Below are positions 1 to 9,602 of a stretch of DNA of 64,000 nt, piece after piece. Below the pieces are notes generated by a model that saw only the letters and a list, made by a program, of their open reading frames with translations, searched no databases and was not told where the DNA came from. The translations under genes and the position numbers were made by a program. Position 1 is the first letter of the stretch. Every line of letters starts with the position of its first letter. The stretch lies in the NCBI GenBank assembly GCA_016201405.1, contig JACQCZ010000015.1, positions 248,001-312,000 of the forward strand. Direction: 5' to 3'. The DNA comes from Candidatus Acetothermia bacterium (GTDB lineage Bacteria; Bipolaricaulota; Bipolaricaulia; RBG-16-55-9).

Positions 1-549
1 TCCCCTGTATTTGATGGAGCCACAGAAGGCGAGATCCTGACAGAATTGCATAAGGTCCGGGCAAAGCATGGGCTAGCTGATGGAGATGGGCTCAGCACGC
101 CGGATGGAAAGCCGGATGGGAAGGTGGTCCTGCGCGATGGCCGGACTGGTGAGCCTTTTGACCACTCCATTGTGGTGGGGCCGCTATACGTACTCAAGCT
201 GGAACACATAGCTGATGAGAAGGTCCATGCCCGCTCGACTGGCCCATACTCGCTCATCACACAACAGCCGCTCGGCGGCAAAGCCCGCCTGGGCGGTCAG
301 CGCCTGGGTGAGATGGAGGTCTGGGCTCTGGAAGCATACGGCGCCTCTCATGCCCTTCAAGAGATGCTCACGCTCAAGAGCGACGACCCGCAAGGGCGCG
401 TCCGGCTGTACAAAGCTATTCTAAAGGGAGAAGAATACCCCGATCCGGGACTTCCGGAATCCTTCCGCGTGCTGGTCAAAGAGCTAAAGAGCTTAGCGCT
501 CTCCTTCAAGGCCTTTGATGCAGGTGGCCGCGAGCTGGACATCGACTGA
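1..549 (+). CDS. rpoB: RNA polymerase beta subunit, C-terminal fragment
   Basis: The reading frame is open from the first base of the window and ends at TGA 547-549, so only the last 182 residues are present. The text matches the RpoB C-terminus: [12 protein letters not shown], then [57 protein letters not shown] and [15 protein letters not shown]. This end of the beta subunit forms the clamp/switch region that contacts beta prime. The gene is followed 9 bp later by a permease gene rather than by rpoC, which is unusual. There is a short extra acidic tail (GGRELDID). Identity is certain; the 5' part lies outside the window. Confidence 0.97.
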   Translation, partial: SPVFDGATEGEILTELHKVRAKHGLADGDGLSTPDGKPDGKVVLRDGRTGEPFDHSIVVGPLYVLKLEHIADEKVHARSTGPYSLITQQPLGGKARLGGQRLGEMEVWALEAYGASHALQEMLTLKSDDPQGRVRLYKAILKGEEYPDPGLPESFRVLVKELKSLALSFKAFDAGGRELDID

Positions 550-558
550 GAGAGATCC

Positions 559-1881
559 ATGACTCTTGCGATGGCCAGTGCCCTGGCGATACTGGTCATC
601 ACCTATATCTTTCTCTTTCTGGATAAGATCCACCGGACGATTATCGGCTTGGCTGGCGCCACAGCGATGCTGCTGGTAGGCAAGTTGCTTCGGTTCTATC
701 AATCGATCCCCACGACAGATCACCCTGATTTAACCGGGACGGCTCTGGGAGCGATTGACTGGAACACAATGGGTCTGCTCTTTGGCATGTTGGTGATCGG
801 CGGTATCCTGGAGGAGACAGGTGTATTTGAATACATCTCCATTCGCATTGCCAAAATGACCAGAGGCAATTACTGGCTGTTGCTTTTGGCACTCAGCTGG
901 TTCGCGTTCCTCGCCTCCACTCTTTTTAATAATGTCACAACTATCATCTTTGTGGGCAGCATCACGCTCTCCATCTCTTCTATTTTGCGAGTGAATCCCG
1001 TTCCACTCCTCATCTCGGAAGCAATTATGTCTGGCGTTGGAGGGATGGCCACACTGATTGGAGATCCGCCCAACGTCATGATTGGCTCGGCAGCCGGTTT
1101 TACATTTCTCGATTTCGTTCTCTATCTAGCTCCCATTGCGATCGCCATAGGACTCGGCACATGCCTGATCTTCCGCTGGCTCTATCGGCACGACCTTTCA
1201 CACGAAGTGGAAGATCCAAAAGGGTTGATGGAAATGAGCGAGCGGGATGCCATTCAGGAGCCTGTGGTTCTGCGTCGCATACTCATTGTCTTTGCGGGTG
1301 TGTTGGTCTTATTTGTTGTGCCACAAATCTTTCAATTATTGCCTTCTGAAGTGGCGATGGCCGGTGCTGCTGTGGCCTTGGTCTGGGTACGCCCGGATCT
1401 GTTGGAGATTTTAAATAAGATTAAATGGGACGTTCTGCTCTTCTTTGCCGGTCTCTTTGTGATTGTGGGTGGATTAGAAGCCGCGGGAGTTCTAGACCTG
1501 GTTGCTCACAGCATAGGAGGCTTGGTGAAGAGTAATCCGATCCTGGCTCTATTGGTGGTCTTATGGGGCTCGGCCCTCTTCTCTGCCATTATTGATAATA
1601 TTCCATTCACGATTGCGTTGATTCCGATCATTACCACGTTGGGAAGCATGGGAATAAGCATCATCCCACTCTGGTGGGCATTGGCGGCAGGAGTGGCCTT
1701 AGGAGGATGTGCGACGCCAATGGGTGCCTCAGCCAATGTTTATGTGATGAGTCTTAGCGAGAGCAAGGGGTTACCCATAGGATTCCAGGGGTGGATGCGA
1801 GTGGGTGTGCCTGTGGTGTTAGGGCAGCTTGTGATTGCGAGTCTGATCTTACTTGGAATGCTACAGCTAGGACTGATCTAA
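559..1881 (+). CDS. ArsB/NhaD-type ion permease (ion transporter superfamily)
   Basis: The 440-residue product has about 11-12 hydrophobic segments with two similar halves, each containing a re-entrant-like motif: STLFNNVTTIIF with GDPPNVMIGSAAG in the first half (residues about 118-180), and DNIPFTIALIPII with GGCATPMGASANVYVMS in the second (residues about 345-400). Paired N-x-x-T and GDPPN/GAxxN motifs are typical of the ArsB/NhaD and DASS group, which moves sodium ions with protons, carboxylates, sulfate or arsenite. The substrate cannot be read from the sequence; a Na+/H+ antiport or anion role is equally possible. The gene starts 9 bp after rpoB with GAGAGA as a weak ribosome-binding site, so it is probably co-transcribed with rpoB. 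It converges on nuoN, leaving only 8 bp between stops. Confidence 0.85.
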   Translation: MTLAMASALAILVITYIFLFLDKIHRTIIGLAGATAMLLVGKLLRFYQSIPTTDHPDLTGTALGAIDWNTMGLLFGMLVIGGILEETGVFEYISIRIAKMTRGNYWLLLLALSWFAFLASTLFNNVTTIIFVGSITLSISSILRVNPVPLLISEAIMSGVGGMATLIGDPPNVMIGSAAGFTFLDFVLYLAPIAIAIGLGTCLIFRWLYRHDLSHEVEDPKGLMEMSERDAIQEPVVLRRILIVFAGVLVLFVVPQIFQLLPSEVAMAGAAVALVWVRPDLLEILNKIKWDVLLFFAGLFVIVGGLEAAGVLDLVAHSIGGLVKSNPILALLVVLWGSALFSAIIDNIPFTIALIPIITTLGSMGISIIPLWWALAAGVALGGCATPMGASANVYVMSLSESKGLPIGFQGWMRVGVPVVLGQLVIASLILLGMLQLGLI

Positions 1882-1889
1882 ACTTTTAT

Positions 1890-3344
1890 TTAGGGCAGCG
1901 TTGCGCTTGCAGCCTGCGGCAGCCACTGTAAAATGACTGAGGGATAGATTCCAAAGACAAGTACTGCAATCGCTGTCAAGCCAACCCCCAGAACAATAAA
2001 TCCGCTAACAAAGACAGGGCGCTCGGACGTGGAAGGGCGCATATACATATAATAGACAACTCGCAAGTAGTAATAGACGGAGATTACGCTAGCAAAGACG
2101 CCAATCAGTGCCAGCCCAATCTCACCCGCCTGAATGACTGCGCTAAAGATCAAAAATTTCCCAATAAAGCCCGCCGTCGGCGGAATCCCAGCCAGCGAGA
2201 CCATGAAGATGGCCATCGCTCCTGCTATCCAAGGATGTCTTGAAGCAAAGCCGGAGAAATCGCTGAGCGAGAGATTCTCGCCTCTCCCTTCAGCCAGAAT
2301 GACGACTCCGAATGCGCCGAGCGTCATCAATGTGTAGATGAGCAGATAGAAGAGCAGCCCGTTGATGGCCGTACCAGCCAGAGGCGTGCTTTGCGCGGCC
2401 GTAATAGCCAATAAGAGATACCCGGCGTGGGCGATGCTGGAATAGGCCAGCAAGCGCTTCAAATTGAGCTGAGCGAGAGCAGCGATGTTGCCGAAGATCA
2501 TGGTGAGCCCCGCCAAGATGCCAATGATAACCACCCCGGCGCTGTCGATCTGCATCAGACCTGGGCCAAAGAGCCTGAGAAGCGCGGCAAATGCACCCGC
2601 TTTGGCGGCCACAGCCATGAAGGCCGTAGCAGAAGTTGGAGCCCCTTCGTAGACGTCAGGTGCCCACATATGGAATGGCACAACGGCAGCTTTAAAGGCC
2701 AGTCCCACCAGCAACAGCCCGCCTCCAGCATAGACGAAGAGCGGCGTTGCAAGCATTGCGGCCGGAAGCTTTGCCAGAATCTCGTCAATCTGGATGGAGC
2801 CTGTTGCGCCATAGAGAAGGGCAATCCCGTACAAAAGCAGCGCACTCGCAAATGAGCCCAGTAAGAAATATTTGAGACCCGCCTCTTGAGAGGCCGATCG
2901 GGTGCGCATGAAAGCAGACAAGATATAAAGCGGAATTGAAAGGGTCTCTAGACCCAAAAAGATCATGATCAAATTTGCGCTGGAACCCATCAGCATTGCA
3001 CCTAAAGTCGAGAGAAGAATTAAGGCATAGTATTCTCCACGAGCGATTCCCTGGCGCTTCACATAATCGGCTGAAAGAAGAGCAGCTACTCCGGCACCCA
3101 CCAAGAAGATGAGATTCAAAAATTGCGAGATGGCATCTACACGAAGCATGCCCTGGATCAGTGGAGCCGAGCCGATGGGAATGAAGGCATTGGCAACAGC
3201 CGCCAATACAATTCCAAAGAGTGTAAATCCGGCGAGAGAGCGCTTGAATTCTGCCGCAAGGAAGAGATCCAAGATCAGTATGATCAAAGCGCTGACTGTG
3301 ACAATAATCTCGGGTGACAAAACAAAGAGGTCGTTCAAGGTCAT
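1890..3344 (-). CDS. nuoN: NADH-quinone oxidoreductase subunit N
   Basis: This 484-residue polytopic protein is one of three antiporter-like, proton-pumping subunits of complex I in the cytoplasmic membrane. The conserved Glu in LGLETLSIPLY (E133) and Lys in AFKAAVVPFHMW (K218) correspond to the helix-5 Glu and helix-7 Lys of the family, and DVYEGAPT follows as expected. It is the last gene of the nuo operon and overlaps the nuoM stop by an ATGA junction. The length is normal. No loss of key residues is visible. Confidence 0.97.
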   Translation of the reverse strand: MTLNDLFVLSPEIIVTVSALIILILDLFLAAEFKRSLAGFTLFGIVLAAVANAFIPIGSAPLIQGMLRVDAISQFLNLIFLVGAGVAALLSADYVKRQGIARGEYYALILLSTLGAMLMGSSANLIMIFLGLETLSIPLYILSAFMRTRSASQEAGLKYFLLGSFASALLLYGIALLYGATGSIQIDEILAKLPAAMLATPLFVYAGGGLLLVGLAFKAAVVPFHMWAPDVYEGAPTSATAFMAVAAKAGAFAALLRLFGPGLMQIDSAGVVIIGILAGLTMIFGNIAALAQLNLKRLLAYSSIAHAGYLLLAITAAQSTPLAGTAINGLLFYLLIYTLMTLGAFGVVILAEGRGENLSLSDFSGFASRHPWIAGAMAIFMVSLAGIPPTAGFIGKFLIFSAVIQAGEIGLALIGVFASVISVYYYLRVVYYMYMRPSTSERPVFVSGFIVLGVGLTAIAVLVFGIYPSVILQWLPQAASATLP

Positions 3345-4903
3345 GGATTCTTCTCCGCCTGGTGCGTTGTCAGCTGAACATGCGCTTGCGCTTGGCTAAG
3401 CAGATCTTCAACCGATGGCCTGATTCGGCTTAGCCAGAGATTGGGGAAGATTCCCATCCACAAAATCAAGATGACAAGCGGGATGAGAAGCCAAGCTTCG
3501 CGCCCGCTCAGGTCCTTGACACCGGAGCGCTCGACGGCATCGCTCACAGGTCCGTGAAAAGAGCGTTGGGTCATCCAGAGCATATAAACGGCTGAAAGAA
3601 CGGCAATTGTGGCTGCAATGATGGCGTAAACTTGATACTTAGACATAAATGTCCCTAACAAAATGAGAAATTCCCCAACAAATCCATTGGTGCCAGGCAA
3701 GGCCACAGACGCCAGCATGACAAACAGAAAGAGCGTCATGAAGCGCGGCATCTTTTCGGCCAGACCCCCAAAGTCATTCAGTCCCCGCTTGCCAAAGCGA
3801 TCCCACAGAATCGCCAGAATCAAAAAGAGGGCAGCGATAATGATGCCGTGATTGATCATCTGCATGACGCTGCCGGTCAGGCTCAGAACGCTGGGGTTGT
3901 TCACTGTGGTGCTTGAGGCACCAATACCAGACGCATGGGTGACTGTTGCCAGAGTGAAGGCAAAGATGCCCATCGCGACCAATCCCAAGTGGGAGATGCT
4001 CGAATAGGCTACCAGACGCTTTAAATCTTTCTGCGCCCAGGCGACCAGCGCCCCATAAATGACCCCGATCAACGCCAGGGCTAGCAAATAAGGCCCAAAT
4101 TGAAGCAATGCACTGGGGAAGAGTGTCAGACCAAAACGAATGAGGCCGTAGAGACCGGCCTTGGACATGATCGCGGATAGCAAGATTGTGCCTGAAGTCG
4201 GCGCTTCGCTATATGCATCGGGCAGCCAGCTGTGGAATGGCCAGAGCGGGACTTTTACGGCAAATGCAGCCGCAAACGCCCCAAAGAGCCAGAGCTGAAG
4301 CGTCGAATCGAGTCCCACTTTCTTTAGTTGCATCAGATCAAAGGTGTTTCCGCCAACAAAGTAGAGCACGATGATGGCGACCAGCATCAGCACGCTGGTG
4401 CTCATGGTGTATAAGAAGAACTTGATGGCCGCATAGCTTCCTCGCTCGCCGCCCCAGATTCCGATGATGAAGTACATCGGAATGAGCATCGCCTCCCAAA
4501 AGATATAGAAGAGAACAAGATCGAGCGAGATGAAGACGCCAATCACGGCAGTCTCCAGAATCAATAGCATCATTGAAAAGAGCTTGATACGGTCTCTGAT
4601 GGCATCCCACGGAGCAAAGAGCAGGAGCGGCACCAAGAATGTCGTTAGCATAATCAGAAAGAGCGAGATGCCATCCACCCCAACGTGATATGTGATCCCA
4701 ATCTGCGGAATCCACTGTGCCTGCTCCTCAAACTGCATCCCCAAATGAACAGAATCAAAGGTCATGAAGAGCCCAAACGAGAGCGCAAGAGTGAGCAGGC
4801 TTATGGCTATCGCCATGCTGCGTATGCCTGTCTTCCGCTCACGCGGAATGAGGCCGATCAAGAGTGCTCCAAATGCGGGTAAGAATGTGATTAAGCTCAA
4901 CAT
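3341..4903 (-). CDS. nuoM: NADH-quinone oxidoreductase subunit M
   Basis: The 520-residue product is the second antiporter-like pump subunit. It has the helix-5 Glu in YIFWEAMLIPMYF (E137), the helix-7 Lys in FAVKVPLWPFHSWLPDA (K217), and the AYSEAPTSGTILLSAIM signature that follows it. It starts 1 bp after the nuoL stop and overlaps nuoN by 4 bp, so translation is likely coupled along the operon. The C-terminal tail (residues about 495-520) is hydrophilic and Gln/His-rich, which is common and not obviously functional. Confidence 0.97.
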   Translation of the reverse strand: MLSLITFLPAFGALLIGLIPRERKTGIRSMAIAISLLTLALSFGLFMTFDSVHLGMQFEEQAQWIPQIGITYHVGVDGISLFLIMLTTFLVPLLLFAPWDAIRDRIKLFSMMLLILETAVIGVFISLDLVLFYIFWEAMLIPMYFIIGIWGGERGSYAAIKFFLYTMSTSVLMLVAIIVLYFVGGNTFDLMQLKKVGLDSTLQLWLFGAFAAAFAVKVPLWPFHSWLPDAYSEAPTSGTILLSAIMSKAGLYGLIRFGLTLFPSALLQFGPYLLALALIGVIYGALVAWAQKDLKRLVAYSSISHLGLVAMGIFAFTLATVTHASGIGASSTTVNNPSVLSLTGSVMQMINHGIIIAALFLILAILWDRFGKRGLNDFGGLAEKMPRFMTLFLFVMLASVALPGTNGFVGEFLILLGTFMSKYQVYAIIAATIAVLSAVYMLWMTQRSFHGPVSDAVERSGVKDLSGREAWLLIPLVILILWMGIFPNLWLSRIRPSVEDLLSQAQAHVQLTTHQAEKNP

Positions 4904-4904
4904 G

Positions 4905-6806
4905 TCAGCGTAGTAGTAAGTAGATCAGAATTCCCAGCGTTCCGAGGAGTACCCACGCCGCATAGCTGCGGATATAGCCAGCCTGCAAGCTGCGGAAGAC
5001 TCCTCCTGTCCAGCCAATCAATCTTCCAATGCCGTTGATCAGCCCGTCCAAGATGGTCAGATCAAAGATTGAAGCCAGGAATCGCGAGAGCAATTGCAAT
5101 GGCTTGACGATCACCCAGTTATAAAGCTCATCCACGAAATATTTTCTGCTCAATATGAGATAGACGGGATGAAAGATCTTTCGCACTCCCTCTGAGAGAC
5201 GAAATCCGCGCACATAAACCAGATAAGCAATTCCAATGCCGACGAGTGCCACCAGCACAGAGAAGAGAATGAGAGTGCTTTCGCTAAAGAGAGGCTCTGG
5301 CTGCTCAGCGTTGACATGCACGACATCTTTAAATACAGGAGCCAGAAAATTGTCCAGCGGCGTGAAGCTGAAGCCAAATACAGCAACCCAGAGCGCACCT
5401 CCTGCAATGCTAAGCAGAGCCAGTATGCGCAAGGGCCAGAGCATTACAGGTGGTGACTCATGCGGGTGAATCTTCTTCTCGTCATAGCGCGGCTTGCCGT
5501 GAAAGGTCATGAAATAAGCGCGCAGCAGATAGAAGGCCGTCAGCATAGCCGTGAATAGCCCAACGCCCCAGAGCAGCGTATTTCCGCTAAAGATCACTTT
5601 TTCCAGAATCAGATCCTTGCTGAAGAATCCGACAAGGGGCGGAATGCCGGACATCGCCAGGACGCCAACTAAGAATACAGCCCACGTCCATGGAATCTTG
5701 GAGCGGAGACCCCCCATCTTGCGCATATCCGTCTCATCCGCCATGGCATGCATCACAGAGCCTGAGCCAAGAAAGAGGAGAGCCTTCATAAAAGCGTGGC
5801 TGGTCAGATGGAACATCCCTGCAGTATAAGAGCCTACGCCCGTGGCCAGAAACATATAGCCCAACTGTGAGACTGTGGAGTAGGCCAGCACACGCTTGAT
5901 GTCATTGTTCACGAGTGCAATGGATGCAGCCAGGATCGCTGTCAGCGCACCAATGATCGCCACGATCTCAAGTGTAAATGGAGCTAGCTGATAGAGTGCG
6001 TGCGTCCTTGCGATCATATAGACGCCGGCAGTCACCATTGTGGCAGCATGGATCAATGCCGAGACAGGAGTTGGACCTTCCATCGCATCTGGCAACCAGA
6101 CATAGAGTGGAATCTGTGCCGACTTTCCAATCGCCCCAACAAAGAGCAAGAGCGTGATTGTGGTCATGATCGTCGTTGAGTACGTTTGAATTCCCAGGAG
6201 TGAGAAGACAGTCGAATAATCTAACGTCCCAAAGATAGCAAAGATCAAGAAGATTCCCAGAATAAATCCAAAGTCACCTATTCTGTTGACAATAAACGCT
6301 TTTGAAGCTGCGGCGGCCGCGCTGGGACGAGTGAACCAGAAGCCGATTAATAAATACGAGCAGAGTCCAACAAGCTCCCAGCCAACGAAAAGTAACAAGA
6401 AGTTGCTGGCCAACACCAGCACCAGCATGGAGAAGGTAAATAGATTGAGCCATGAGAAATAGCGGTGATAATTGGGGTCATGGTTCATGTAGCCGACAGA
6501 GAAGACATGAATCAAAAAGCCGACACCAGTGACGACCAAGATCATCAGCGTGGAGAGCGGATCTACCAATAAACGAACATCAACTGAAAAATTCCCAACA
6601 GCGATCCAGTTAAACAGGGTCTGTATAACGCTCCTATCGCTTCCACCTACCAGCTCCAGCAGTGTCCAGATGGAGATGGCAAAGGCGAGTCCAACGGAGC
6701 TGCAGCCAATGAGCCCCACGACTCGCTTAGAAAAGTATCTTCCACAGAGGCCGTTGAGAAGCGCCCCCACCAGCGGAAGAGCTAAAACCAGCCAGACAAA
6801 ATTCAA
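4905..6806 (-). CDS. nuoL: NADH-quinone oxidoreductase subunit L
   Basis: At 633 residues this is the largest antiporter-like subunit of complex I. Key residues are present: Glu in FVGWELVGLCSYLLIGFW (E144) and Lys in GAIGKSAQIPLYVWLPDA (K228), followed by MEGPTPVSALIHAATMV. The C-terminal third contains additional hydrophobic segments and the amphipathic stretch expected for the long lateral helix that runs along NuoM and NuoN. It lies 5 bp downstream of nuoK. Length and motifs are those of a functional subunit. Confidence 0.98.
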   Translation of the reverse strand: MNFVWLVLALPLVGALLNGLCGRYFSKRVVGLIGCSSVGLAFAISIWTLLELVGGSDRSVIQTLFNWIAVGNFSVDVRLLVDPLSTLMILVVTGVGFLIHVFSVGYMNHDPNYHRYFSWLNLFTFSMLVLVLASNFLLLFVGWELVGLCSYLLIGFWFTRPSAAAAASKAFIVNRIGDFGFILGIFLIFAIFGTLDYSTVFSLLGIQTYSTTIMTTITLLLFVGAIGKSAQIPLYVWLPDAMEGPTPVSALIHAATMVTAGVYMIARTHALYQLAPFTLEIVAIIGALTAILAASIALVNNDIKRVLAYSTVSQLGYMFLATGVGSYTAGMFHLTSHAFMKALLFLGSGSVMHAMADETDMRKMGGLRSKIPWTWAVFLVGVLAMSGIPPLVGFFSKDLILEKVIFSGNTLLWGVGLFTAMLTAFYLLRAYFMTFHGKPRYDEKKIHPHESPPVMLWPLRILALLSIAGGALWVAVFGFSFTPLDNFLAPVFKDVVHVNAEQPEPLFSESTLILFSVLVALVGIGIAYLVYVRGFRLSEGVRKIFHPVYLILSRKYFVDELYNWVIVKPLQLLSRFLASIFDLTILDGLINGIGRLIGWTGGVFRSLQAGYIRSYAAWVLLGTLGILIYLLLR

Positions 6807-6811
6807 CCTGC

Positions 6812-7111
6812 TTACCCCCTCAGAACATCAATATCATCAATGTCAACGGTATCTTTAGCACGAAAAATGTTGACGATAATGGCCAATCCAACGACAACTT
6901 CAGCTGCCGCGACGACCAGAACGAAGAAGACAATAACTTGTCCTGTCGGGTCGCCAAGCTGACGCGCAAATCCGATGAACGAGAGATTGACCGCATTTAA
7001 CATCAATTCAATCGACATAAAGATGATGAGCGCATTGCGGCGCATCAGGACTCCAAGTGCCCCAATCGAGAAGAGGATTCCGCTCAGAATCAAATAATTT
7101 TCAATGGGCAT
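6812..7111 (-). CDS. nuoK: NADH-quinone oxidoreductase subunit K
   Basis: The 99-residue protein has three membrane segments with the two buried Glu residues of the NuoK/MrpC family: E35 in [11 protein letters not shown] and E71 in [14 protein letters not shown] chose the ATG at 7111 (MPIENYLIL) rather than the more upstream in-frame start at 7159, because homologues start there and the upstream option would run deep into nuoJ. With this start the gene overlaps nuoJ by 11 bp. It is a core part of the proton path at the NuoA/J/K interface. Confidence 0.95.
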   Translation of the reverse strand: MPIENYLILSGILFSIGALGVLMRRNALIIFMSIELMLNAVNLSFIGFARQLGDPTGQVIVFFVLVVAAAEVVVGLAIIVNIFRAKDTVDIDDIDVLRG

Positions 7112-7628
7112 CGTTGGATGAATCCTCTCTCTCTCTCTTGGCGAGAACGACAGCCCCAATTAAGCCTGTCAACAACAGAATCGAAGCGACCTCAAAGGGG
7201 AGAATGAATTTATCAAAGAGAGTATGTCCAACATTCTGAGCCGTTCCCATATCGGAAGGCGGTGTTGAGGCAACTCCAAAATCGGTCGATGCAAAGAGAT
7301 AGATTGACCCCCCGAACAGAATAAGCGAGAGCAGGATGGCAACTGGACGCTGCAAGGGAACCTTGCTCGTTGAGCCTTCTCCAGAATGAGAATGAAGGAG
7401 CATGATGACAAACAGAATGAGCACCAGAATGGCTCCGGCATAGATAATGATTTGCAGGATGGCCACAAATTGTGCATCCAGCAGCAAGTAGAGTCCTGCC
7501 AGACTGAGCAATGTTACTAAAAATGCAATGGCGCTCTGCATGGGCTTCTGGCGAGTGATCATGACAATGCCTGAGGCGACTGCCGTAAAGGCAAAGAACC
7601 AGAAGATAATTTGGTTTAGAGTCGGCAT
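7101..7628 (-). CDS. nuoJ: NADH-quinone oxidoreductase subunit J
   Basis: The 175-residue protein has five hydrophobic segments. The stretch [19 protein letters not shown] around residues 50-70 is the conserved NuoJ helix 3, whose pi-bulge region couples quinone reduction to proton pumping. The start ATG overlaps the nuoH stop (ATGA). The C-terminus is short and charged ([12 protein letters not shown]). In most bacteria nuoI lies between nuoH and nuoJ; here nothing separates them. Confidence 0.95.
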   Translation of the reverse strand: MPTLNQIIFWFFAFTAVASGIVMITRQKPMQSAIAFLVTLLSLAGLYLLLDAQFVAILQIIIYAGAILVLILFVIMLLHSHSGEGSTSKVPLQRPVAILLSLILFGGSIYLFASTDFGVASTPPSDMGTAQNVGHTLFDKFILPFEVASILLLTGLIGAVVLAKREREDSSNDAH

Positions 7629-8680
7629 CAGCTTCCGCCCCCTAAGCTTGGCCAGATGAGCACAATCACCGATGTGATTGCCAGGTTTAGGAGAGCGAGC
7701 GGCACAAGCAGCTTCCAGCCCACATCCATGAGCTGGTCATAGCGGATTCTCGGCAGTGTGGCGCGAATCCAGATGAAGAAGAAGGCAAAGGCAAAAATTT
7801 TGACCACAAACCAGAGAGGTCCTAAGATCGGGAACTGGTCGACAAATGGCCCTTGCCATCCCCCAAGAAAGAGCGTGGTAGCCACCCCGCTCGCAGTGAT
7901 GACGTTGACATATTCAGCGACGAAGAATGCCGCGAACTTCATTCCGCCATACTCCGTATGAAAACCGGCGACAAGCTCTTGCTCTGATTCAGGCAGGTCG
8001 AAGGGCGGGCGGTTCGTCTCTGCTGTAGCTCCAATGAGGAGCAATAAGAATCCAAGCGGCTGGACAAAGATATTCCAGCGTGGCAAGAATCCAAAGAAGA
8101 ATCCCGATTGCTCTTTTACAATCTCTGGAAGTTGCAGCGTCCCTGCCAACAGAACGACTCCCACAATCGCCAGCCCTACACCGAGCTCATAGCTGATGAG
8201 CTGGGCTGACGAACGCAATGCGCCTAACAGCGAATATTTGCTGTTGGAGGACCAGCCTCCCAGAATAATTCCGTAGATTCCTATTGATGTAACAGCCAGA
8301 ACGAACAAAATCCCAGCATTGGGATTGGAGATCTGAAAGAGCGGGACTCCAAACAATTGAACATCTGGTGGGCCAAACGGGATCACGGCAAATGCCGTAA
8401 AGGCCGTGACCATGGCCAGCCCAGGTGCAAGATAATAGAGCACTTTATCGGCGCCGGCAGGCACAAAGTCTTCCTTAAAAAAAAGCTTAATGCCATCCGC
8501 GAGAGGCTGCATCAGCCCAAAGGGGCCAACGCGGTTTGGACCTATTCGCACTTGAAAGCGGCTGATGAGGCGGCGCTCGAGCCAGGTCATGTATGCAAAC
8601 GCTGTCAGCAGCACAACGATTACTACAAGCGCCTTGGCTACGATGACCGCAAGCACGGCCAGGATTGGAGGACTTCCCAT
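7628..8680 (-). CDS. nuoH: NADH-quinone oxidoreductase subunit H
   Basis: The 350-residue membrane subunit forms most of the quinone-binding chamber of complex I. Diagnostic text includes ERRLISRFQVRIGPNRVGP near residues 36-54 (the Arg-rich loop at the quinone site), LADGIKLFFKED, TNRPPFDLPESEQELVAGFHTEYGGMKFA (read in pieces around residues 222-250), and RATLPRIRYDQLM near the C-terminus. It begins 4 bp after the nuoB stop. nuoC, nuoD and the NADH-input genes that usually sit between nuoB and nuoH are absent. Confidence 0.97.
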   Translation of the reverse strand: MGSPPILAVLAVIVAKALVVIVVLLTAFAYMTWLERRLISRFQVRIGPNRVGPFGLMQPLADGIKLFFKEDFVPAGADKVLYYLAPGLAMVTAFTAFAVIPFGPPDVQLFGVPLFQISNPNAGILFVLAVTSIGIYGIILGGWSSNSKYSLLGALRSSAQLISYELGVGLAIVGVVLLAGTLQLPEIVKEQSGFFFGFLPRWNIFVQPLGFLLLLIGATAETNRPPFDLPESEQELVAGFHTEYGGMKFAAFFVAEYVNVITASGVATTLFLGGWQGPFVDQFPILGPLWFVVKIFAFAFFFIWIRATLPRIRYDQLMDVGWKLLVPLALLNLAITSVIVLIWPSLGGGS

Positions 8681-8684
8681 GAGC

Positions 8685-9191
8685 TTAGAGAGTCTTCAGC
8701 TCCTTCAGAACCTTTTGAGATCGGAGCGGATGATCCTTGGCAATCTTCTCTTGTAGCTTCATAAAGCCATATAAGAGATTGTCCGGAGATGGCGGGCAGC
8801 CTGCCACATAGACATCTACCGGAACAATCTTGTCTACGCCCTGAATAACGGCATAATTGTTATAGACCCCACCACACGAAGAGCAGTCTCCCATGGCTAT
8901 GACCCACTTCGGCTCCAGCATCTGATCATAGAGATAGCGCAGCACCGGACCCATCTTTTGAGAGACTCTGCCAGCGACAATCATCAAGTCCGATTGGCGT
9001 GGCGAAGCACGCATCATCTCAGCTCCAAAACGGGCCAAGTCAAATCGCGCGGAAGCCGTGGCCATCATCTCGATAGCGCAGCAGGCCAAACCAAACTGAA
9101 AAGGCCAGACTGCATTTGCACGACCCCAATTGATCAGCTTCTCAAACGCTTCCACAGTCGTTGTGAGCACCGGATTTCCATTAGTGTTCAT
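8685..9191 (-). CDS. nuoB: NADH-quinone oxidoreductase subunit B (Fe-S cluster N2)
   Basis: The 168-residue protein carries the ligands of the terminal [4Fe-4S] cluster N2: the tandem Cys pair C37-C38 in [10 protein letters not shown], a Cys in [13 protein letters not shown] (C103/C106) and C132 in [10 protein letters not shown] chose the ATG at 9191 because it overlaps the nuoA stop as ATGA, the same junction used elsewhere in this operon; starts at 9197 or 9218 are possible. NuoB passes electrons to quinone at the junction of NuoD and NuoH, so NuoD must be encoded elsewhere if this complex works conventionally. Confidence 0.96.
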   Translation of the reverse strand: MNTNGNPVLTTTVEAFEKLINWGRANAVWPFQFGLACCAIEMMATASARFDLARFGAEMMRASPRQSDLMIVAGRVSQKMGPVLRYLYDQMLEPKWVIAMGDCSSCGGVYNNYAVIQGVDKIVPVDVYVAGCPPSPDNLLYGFMKLQEKIAKDHPLRSQKVLKELKTL

Positions 9192-9544
9192 TCCCATGTG
9201 AAGGCACCTCGTTTCCAAGCATACAGAAAGCCGATAATCAAAATGCCCAAAAAGATCATCATCTCAATAAACCCTGCCCAGCCCAATGTCTTATAGATGA
9301 CTGCCCACGGATAGATGAAAGCAATTTCCAGATCAAATACCAGAAAGATCATGGCGATGACGTGATAGCGAATATGGAAGCGCTCTCGGGCTGTTCCCGT
9401 CGGCTTGATGCCGGACTCATAGGCTGCGCTCTTGCGCGCAGAGGGCCTGCTAGGGCCAAGGAGCTTATTGGCAAAGATAACCACCAGAGTGATGCCGCTA
9501 GCCAAGATCATGTAAATCAGGATTGATAAATATTCTGAAAGCAT
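9188..9544 (-). CDS. nuoA: NADH-quinone oxidoreductase subunit A
   Basis: The 118-residue protein has three membrane helices and the conserved loop [20 protein letters not shown] with [12 protein letters not shown], the family hallmark. It is the first gene of the nuo operon. A strong ribosome-binding site (AGGAGGGG) lies about 10 nt before the ATG, and a near-consensus promoter is found just upstream, overlapping the terC stop codon. The subunit helps position the quinone site loop next to NuoH and NuoJ. Confidence 0.95.
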   Translation of the reverse strand: MLSEYLSILIYMILASGITLVVIFANKLLGPSRPSARKSAAYESGIKPTGTARERFHIRYHVIAMIFLVFDLEIAFIYPWAVIYKTLGWAGFIEMMIFLGILIIGFLYAWKRGAFTWE

Positions 9545-9572
9545 TGGATTTCTGCCCCTCCTAGCGTCCCCG

Positions 9573-9602
9573 ATTATATCGAATTCAAAAAAATCATGTC
9601 AA
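9573..9602 (-). promoter_or_regulatory. Sigma-70-type promoter of the nuo operon
   Basis: On the minus strand TTGACA (9602-9597) is followed after 18 bp by TATAAT (9578-9573). Both hexamers are exact consensus matches. The -35 box overlaps the stop codon of terC. Transcription would start near 9566 and give a leader of about 22 nt with an AGGAGGGG ribosome-binding site before nuoA. Confidence 0.85.

Noticed and set aside
7112-7159. Longer start for nuoK
   Set aside because: It would add 16 residues not found in the family and extend the overlap with nuoJ; ATG 7111 fits homologues.
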